DNA of 64,000 bases from Canna indica (taxonomy: Eukaryota; Streptophyta; Magnoliopsida; Zingiberales; Cannaceae). A program made the position numbers and the translations under genes. How positions within the stretch are numbered: the stretch's first letter is position 1; every line of letters starts with the position of its first letter. The notes under the pieces are model-generated. The model was not told where the DNA came from and did not search any database. It was given only the letters and a program-made list of their open reading frames with translations. The stretch is taken from contig CP136891.1 of assembly GCA_034359265.1 (NCBI GenBank), forward strand, positions 59,620,001-59,684,000. Direction: 5' to 3'. Shown one piece after another: positions 59,241 through 64,000 of this stretch.

Positions 59241-60161
59241 ATGTCTAGTAAAATTCAATTAGCTCAAGGGTCCTCTACTAACACTCCACCACTATTCAAT
59301 GGGAACAACTATGAGTATTGGAAGATCCGCATGAATGGCTTCCTTCAATCCTTAGGCATGGATGTATGGAGGATGATCCTAGTAGAGTATAAACAACCCG
59401 ATAAGGACATGGATAAATGAGACCAAGAGGAAGTTAGGCTCTTTATTGCTAATGTCAAGGCCGTCTACGCTCTATGTTGCGGCCTATCAATTAATGAATT
59501 CAATAGGATCTCTACATGCAAGTCCGCATACGAAGTGTGGAAGGTCCTAGAGACCACCCATGAAGGGACTTCGCAAGTAAAGGAATCCAAAATCAATTTA
59601 CTCATGCATGACTATGAAATGTTTAAAATGCTTTCACATGAGTCTATTGATGTCGTGCATGCTAGGTTTCAAAATATTACGAATGGCTTAGCTAACCTCG
59701 GCAGGGAGATAAGGGAAATACAGAACCTTAAGGAAGAAAATTGCACCCTAGAAAAGGCTAGGAATGACCTAGAGATTGACAATGAAAAACTAGAAAAAGA
59801 AAATAAGTATTTATGTGATATAGTGGAGCATTTAAATGGTAGCATGCTTACATTAAAAAAGGAACTTTGCATGCTCAATGAGAAGATGACAACTATTCAA
59901 AATTCCATGCCAGAAGTTGTCAATAAAAAAAAATCACCACACTCCCATGCTCACACACACACACAAAGAAAATTTTATGGAAATTGTTTTTCTTATGGTA
60001 TTTTTTGCCACATGGCCAAAGATTGTGCATTAAGAAGGAACCCACATACAAGATTCACATGGGTTCCAAAATTGACTAACACCCAAGGACCCAAGAAAAT
60101 TTGGGTACCTAAGGAAGTTTCTTCTCCTTTTGTAGATGGAGAAGCATCCTCAACGAAGTAG
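59241..60161 (+). pseudogene. gag: S2 gag (one stop, probable internal deletion)
   Basis: ATG at 59241 opens MSSKIQLAQGSS, then PPLFNGNNYEYWKIRMNGFL, the copia Gag signature. A TGA at 59417 replaces a probable Trp; the frame then stays open from 59420 to 60161. After GLANLGREI (near 59710) the second half of the usual capsid domain is missing and coiled-coil sequence follows at once, which suggests an in-frame deletion. The single zinc knuckle reads CFSYGIFCHMAKDC: its second Cys is Tyr (TAT at 59994). The C-terminus WVPKLTNTQGPKKIWVPK matches the ends of the pol-less Gags. It overlaps the pol frame by 26 nt. Confidence 0.85.
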
Positions 60162-63100
60162 GAGTACTTGGATATTGGATAGCAGTTGCTCCAAGCACAT
60201 GACGGGAGACATCAATTTGTTTCCAATCCTATCAAGTAAAGATGGTGGACATGTCACATTTGGAGACAATGCCAAAGGTAAGATTGTTGGCATTGGTGAC
60301 ATAGGTACACTCCCTTACCCATGTATCAAAAATGTTTTGCTAGTTGATGGTTTAAAGCATAATTTGATTAGCATATCCCAATTATGTGATAATGGGTACA
60401 TAATTATCTTTGAAGCATCTAAATGCATTATTAGAAGTACACCTTCAAATGATATTATGTTCATAGGAAATAGGCAAGAAAATATATACACCCTAGAATT
60501 AAATGTCTTGCCCAATCCTCATGTTAGATGCTTAGTTGCCATGGAAAATGACCCTTGGTTGTGGCATAGAAGGCTAGGATATGCTAGCATGAGCCTCATC
60601 CAAGAGATATCTAGGAAAGACTTAGTAAAAGGATTACCTAAGATAAAGTTTGAAAAAGATAAACTTTGTGATGCATGTCAACTAGGTAAGCAAGTAAAAT
60701 CATCATTCCAAAGTATTAATCATGTTAGTACATCTAGAATTCTTGAGCTTGTGCACATGGATCTCTTTGGTCCATGTGATGTAGCTAGTCTAGGTGGAAA
60801 GCTTTATTGCTATGTATTGGTTGATGATTTTTCTAGATGTACTTGGGTTTTCTTCTTGGCTAAGAAAAATGAAACTTTTGGGTTTTTCAAAAAATTTGCA
60901 AAGAAAGTTTCAAATGAAAAAAAAGTTTCTATTTTGAAAATTAGGAGTGACAATGGAGGTGAATTTAAAAATGAAAAAAAATTCGAGTTTTGAGATGATT
61001 TAGATATTCAACATACCTTTTCTTCCCCTAGGACCCCTCAACAAAATAGGGTGGTTGAGAGGAAGAATAGACCTTTACAAGAAATGGCTAGGACCATGTT
61101 ATGCGAAAATAATTTGCCTAAATATTTTTGGGCCGAAGCCATAAATACTTCGTGTTATGTTCTTAATCGAGTTTTATTAACACCAAAAATAAAGAAAACA
61201 CCTTTTGAGCTTCGGAATGGTAAAATCCCAAATGTGGGATATTTTCATGTTTTTGGATGTAAATGTTTCATTTTAAATACTAAGGAGAATTTAGGAAAAT
61301 TTGATTCTAAATCCGATGAAGGAATTTTTCTAGGTTATTCTACTAACTCTAAGGCTTATAGAGTTTATAACCGTAGGACAATGATTGTTGAAGAATCCAT
61401 GCATGTTACTTTCAATGAAACTAATGATTCTTCAAGAAATGTGAAGATTGTGTAGGTGAGGAGCTTGAGGATCTCACACTTCATGATAAGGAAGTGGTGG
61501 ATGAAGATAATGAGGAGACCCAACATGAAGAACCTCCATCCTCAAGTCAACCTCAAGTTGAAGAAGAAGAAGAAGAAGCTCTACCACCTCTCCCTAAGGG
61601 ATACCGATTGGTAAGAGATCATCCAATGGACCAAGTCATTGGAGAGCCTTCAACGGGAGTGGTAACACGTTATAAACTTAAAAATTTATGCCAATATGTA
61701 GCTTTTGTTTCTCAAATAGAGCCTAAGAATGCTAAGGAAGCCATAGAAGATGAGTTTTGGGTATTAGCTATGCAAGAAGAACTCAACCAATTTGATAGAA
61801 ATGATGTATGAGACTTAGTGTCTAGACCTAGTGATCAAACCATATTGGAACCAAGTGGGTTTTTAGGAATAAGCTAGATGAAGAAGGACTAGTTATTAGA
61901 AACAAAGCTAGGCTAGTGGCACAAGGGTACAACCAACAAGAAGGAATAGACTATAATGAAACATATGCTCCCGTAGCTAGTTTAGAAGCAATTAGGATGC
62001 TTTTAGCATATGCTAGCTTTAAGGGTTTTAAACTCTTTCAAATGGATGTAAAAAGTGCCTTTTAAAATGGTTTTATAAATGAAGAAGTTTATGTTGAACA
62101 ACCCCCCAGTTTTGAAAGTTTTGAGTTTCCAAATCACGTTTTCAAACTTAAAAATGCTTTATATGGTTTAAAACAAGCCCCTAGGGCTTGGTATGAAAGA
62201 CTTTCTATCTTCTTAATTGAACAAGGTTTTGATATAGGAAAAGCGGATGTTTCACTTTTCATTAAGCACCATGAAAATGACATGCTACTAGTTCAGATCT
62301 ATGTTGATGATATAATTTTTGGTGCCACTAATGAAATGTTTTGTGATTGGCTTGCTAAGTGTATGCAGGATGAATTTGAGATGAGCATGATGGGAGAGCT
62401 CTCCTTCATGCTTGGTCTCCAAATCAAGCAAACCAACAAAGGGATCTTCATCAATCAAGCTAAGTACATAAAGGAGCTCATCAAAAGGTTTGGGATGAAT
62501 GAAGCCAAGATAGCTTCAACACCTATGAGCGCATCCATCAAGCTTGACAAAGATGAAGAGGGCATTAAAGTGGACAAAAAATGATATCGAGGTATGATCG
62601 GTAGTCTCCTCTATTTAACCGCATGTAGACCGGATATCATGTTTAGCATATGTGTATGTGCTAGGTTTCAATCTTGCCCCAAGATGTCTCATTTAAGTGC
62701 GGTAAAATATATATTGAGATATCTAAAGGGCACGGTTGACTTAGGATTATGGTATCCATGTCATGCATCATTTGATTTAATCGGTTTTTCGAACGTTGAT
62801 TTTGCCGGATGTAAGGTAGATAGGAAAAGCACTAGTGGGTGTTGTCAATTCTTAGGAGCAAGTCTTATTTCTTGGTTCTCAAAGAAACAAAACTCGGTTG
62901 CGCTTTCAACTACCGAAGCGGAATACATCGCCGCGGCTAGTTATTATGCGCAAGTCCTTTGGATGAAACAAACCCTTTTAGACTATGGACTTAGGTATTC
63001 TTGCATACCTATACATTGTGATAATACTAGTGCAATAAATTTAACCAAAAATCCCATTTTACATTCTAGAACTAAGCATATTGATTTGAGACATCATTTT

Positions 63101-63250
63101 CTTAGGGATATTGTAGCTAAGGGAAATATATCGGTAGAATTTGTATCCACCGATAAACAACTTGCCGATATATTTACAAAACCCTTAGTTGAAGAAAGTT
63201 TCACAACTTTAAGGATGCAACTAGGAATTTGTGCTTTACCTTGTGATTAA
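60136..63250 (+). pseudogene. pol: S2 pol: protease, integrase, RT, RNase H (near-complete, broken)
   Basis: Protease: ILDSSCSKHMTG near 60155, the Gly of D-S-G-C replaced by Ser. Integrase: LWHRRLGY (expected His is Tyr), LCDACQLGK, then the core triad in VHMDLFGP, RSDNGGEF and VVERKN with D35E spacing; a TGA lies between the last two near 60991. An acidic poly-Glu stretch (about 61560-61580) precedes RT. RT (about 61740-62580) keeps QMDVKSAF, YGLKQAPRAWYE and the intact YVDDIIFG. RNase H keeps Asp, Glu and Asp in NVDFAG, STTEAEY and CDNTSAIN. Frameshifts occur near 61445 and 61835 and stops near 61809, 62062 and 62582. Stop at 63248-63250. Confidence 0.9.
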
Positions 63251-63827
63251 AGGGTATTTTCTTCAAAATTTACATATTTTCAAAACTTGCATTCTATAAA
63301 AAGTATCATCACACTTATGTATTGCTCTGTAGTGGGGCTTTGCGACCTATTGGTGTTTGCCTTCTATAGGCTTACACTAATGGGAAGGACTATAGTGATA
63401 GATGATACTTGGTCTTTGTGGCTTTCTCGTATTTTTTGTTTTGGCTTTATGATGAAATTTCATTAATTGTACCTTAATTCTTACCCTTTTTTGACTGATG
63501 TCAAAAGGGGGAGAAAAATATAAGGTCACACTTGGTTTTCAAGATGCATATAGGTAGTGTGAGTTTTATTGTTAAGGGGAAGAGATATAGTTAGGGTAGT
63601 TAAAAATAACATGCACAATGGTAGGGGGAGCATAGGTCAAGTTATAGATAATTTGAACATGTACATTGATAGGGGGATGTATATGCTAAGTTAGAAAGTT
63701 GAATGCATAGGCTAAAGTATTTTTCTTGCATACCCTAACTCTTGAATGCCTTAACTCAATCTCACAAATGCTTTTGATTTTCTTAAAATTTAAATGTTAT
63801 GTTTGTCATCATCAAAAAGGGGCAGAT
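63251..63827 (+). other. S2 3' untranslated region with multiple purine tracts
   Basis: Purine tracts at 63503-63517 (AAAAGGGGGAGAAAA), 63621-63630 (TAGGGGGAGC), 63670-63677 (TAGGGGGA) and the terminal one at 63814-63827 (AAAAAGGGGCAGAT), directly before TGTTGGC. Multiple conserved tracts are a described Sirevirus feature. The terminal tract carries a G-to-C change. Confidence 0.8.
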
Positions 63828-64000
63828 TGTTGGCTTAAGGGTCTCTCTTAAGCCTCGCTCTTTATTTTGATGATAACAAACATGTATTTCATCCAAGTGT
63901 GTTGTTTTGAGTTCAGGTTGAGGTTGCGATACACATGCCAAATCCGTTCAAACGGGACGACGGAAAAGATCGTCAAATAAACGAAAGAAGAATCGTTGAA
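63828..64000 (+). repeat. Start of the S2 3' LTR
   Basis: TGTTGGCTTAAGGG onward matches 57600-57775 with few differences over the 173 bp present; continues outside the window. Confidence 0.92.

Larger units (their letters stand above)
57600..64000 (+). mobile_element. Sirevirus-type Ty1/copia element S2 (3' LTR runs off the window)
   Basis: 5' LTR 57600-59183, primer site 59186-59197, gag, pol, a 3' untranslated region with repeated purine tracts, and the start of the 3' LTR at 63828. No envelope-like gene follows pol (only about 580 bp of noncoding sequence), unlike S1. The LTR copies are closely similar over the 173 bp visible in both, so insertion is relatively recent despite several broken codons. 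Confidence 0.9.

Overview
The window comes from a plant nuclear genome, almost certainly a flowering plant with a large, retrotransposon-rich genome. It is AT-rich and dominated by nested LTR retrotransposons: Ty1/copia elements of the Sirevirus type and Ty3/gypsy chromoviruses with a C-terminal chromodomain. There is one clearly intact, intron-containing host gene, a family 1 glycoside hydrolase on the minus strand at 48908-52069. I cannot name the species. No rRNA gene, tRNA gene or CRISPR array was seen.

Layout. 1-12457: a decayed Sirevirus (S1; gag, pol and an envelope-like gene) whose 3' part is split by a solo gypsy LTR (7423-12145, TSD TGAAA), which is itself split by a solo Sirevirus-type LTR (9651-11010, TSD AAACT). 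12459-13956: LTR and gypsy fragments. 13957-19933: a Sirevirus-derived element (A) with LTR, primer site and gag but no pol, followed by a long AT-rich tail holding a roughly 485-bp palindrome. 19934-23505: a segment that looks inverted, holding a five-exon plant transposase-like gene (20028-21368), a gypsy LTR piece and the 3' tail of element A in reverse. 23541-23918: a minisatellite of hairpin units. 24800-25735: a copia 3' fragment. 25858-26767: a gypsy LTR. 26768-29767: a second pol-less gag element (B). 29768-35110: gypsy G1 (3' LTR and pol, minus strand). 35111-37364: the tail and 3' LTR of a further pol-less copy (D). 37365-43954: a third pol-less gag element (C, minus strand), carrying a solo copia LTR (38045-39438, TSD TATAC). 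43955-47782: gypsy G2 (minus, internally deleted). 48908-52069: the GH1 gene. 52473-57599: gypsy LTR pieces, one holding a 1.5-kb hAT-type element (52623-54148). 57600-64000: a Sirevirus (S2) with 5' LTR, gag, pol and the start of its 3' LTR, inserted in a gypsy LTR.

How the parts relate. The pol-less elements A, B, C and D share LTR ends, a two-zinc-knuckle Gag, a conserved hairpin-bearing noncoding module and purine-rich sites with each other, and LTR and Gag C-terminal features with the pol-bearing S2. They look like parasites of the Sirevirus replication machinery. Most of their LTRs, and that of S2, carry dense arrays of GGTCGACC-type palindromes just upstream of the TATA box. All retroelement coding regions are broken by stops and frameshifts, many explicable as C-to-T or G-to-A changes. 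The GH1 gene, read as 11 exons, stays in frame throughout and keeps both catalytic glutamates.
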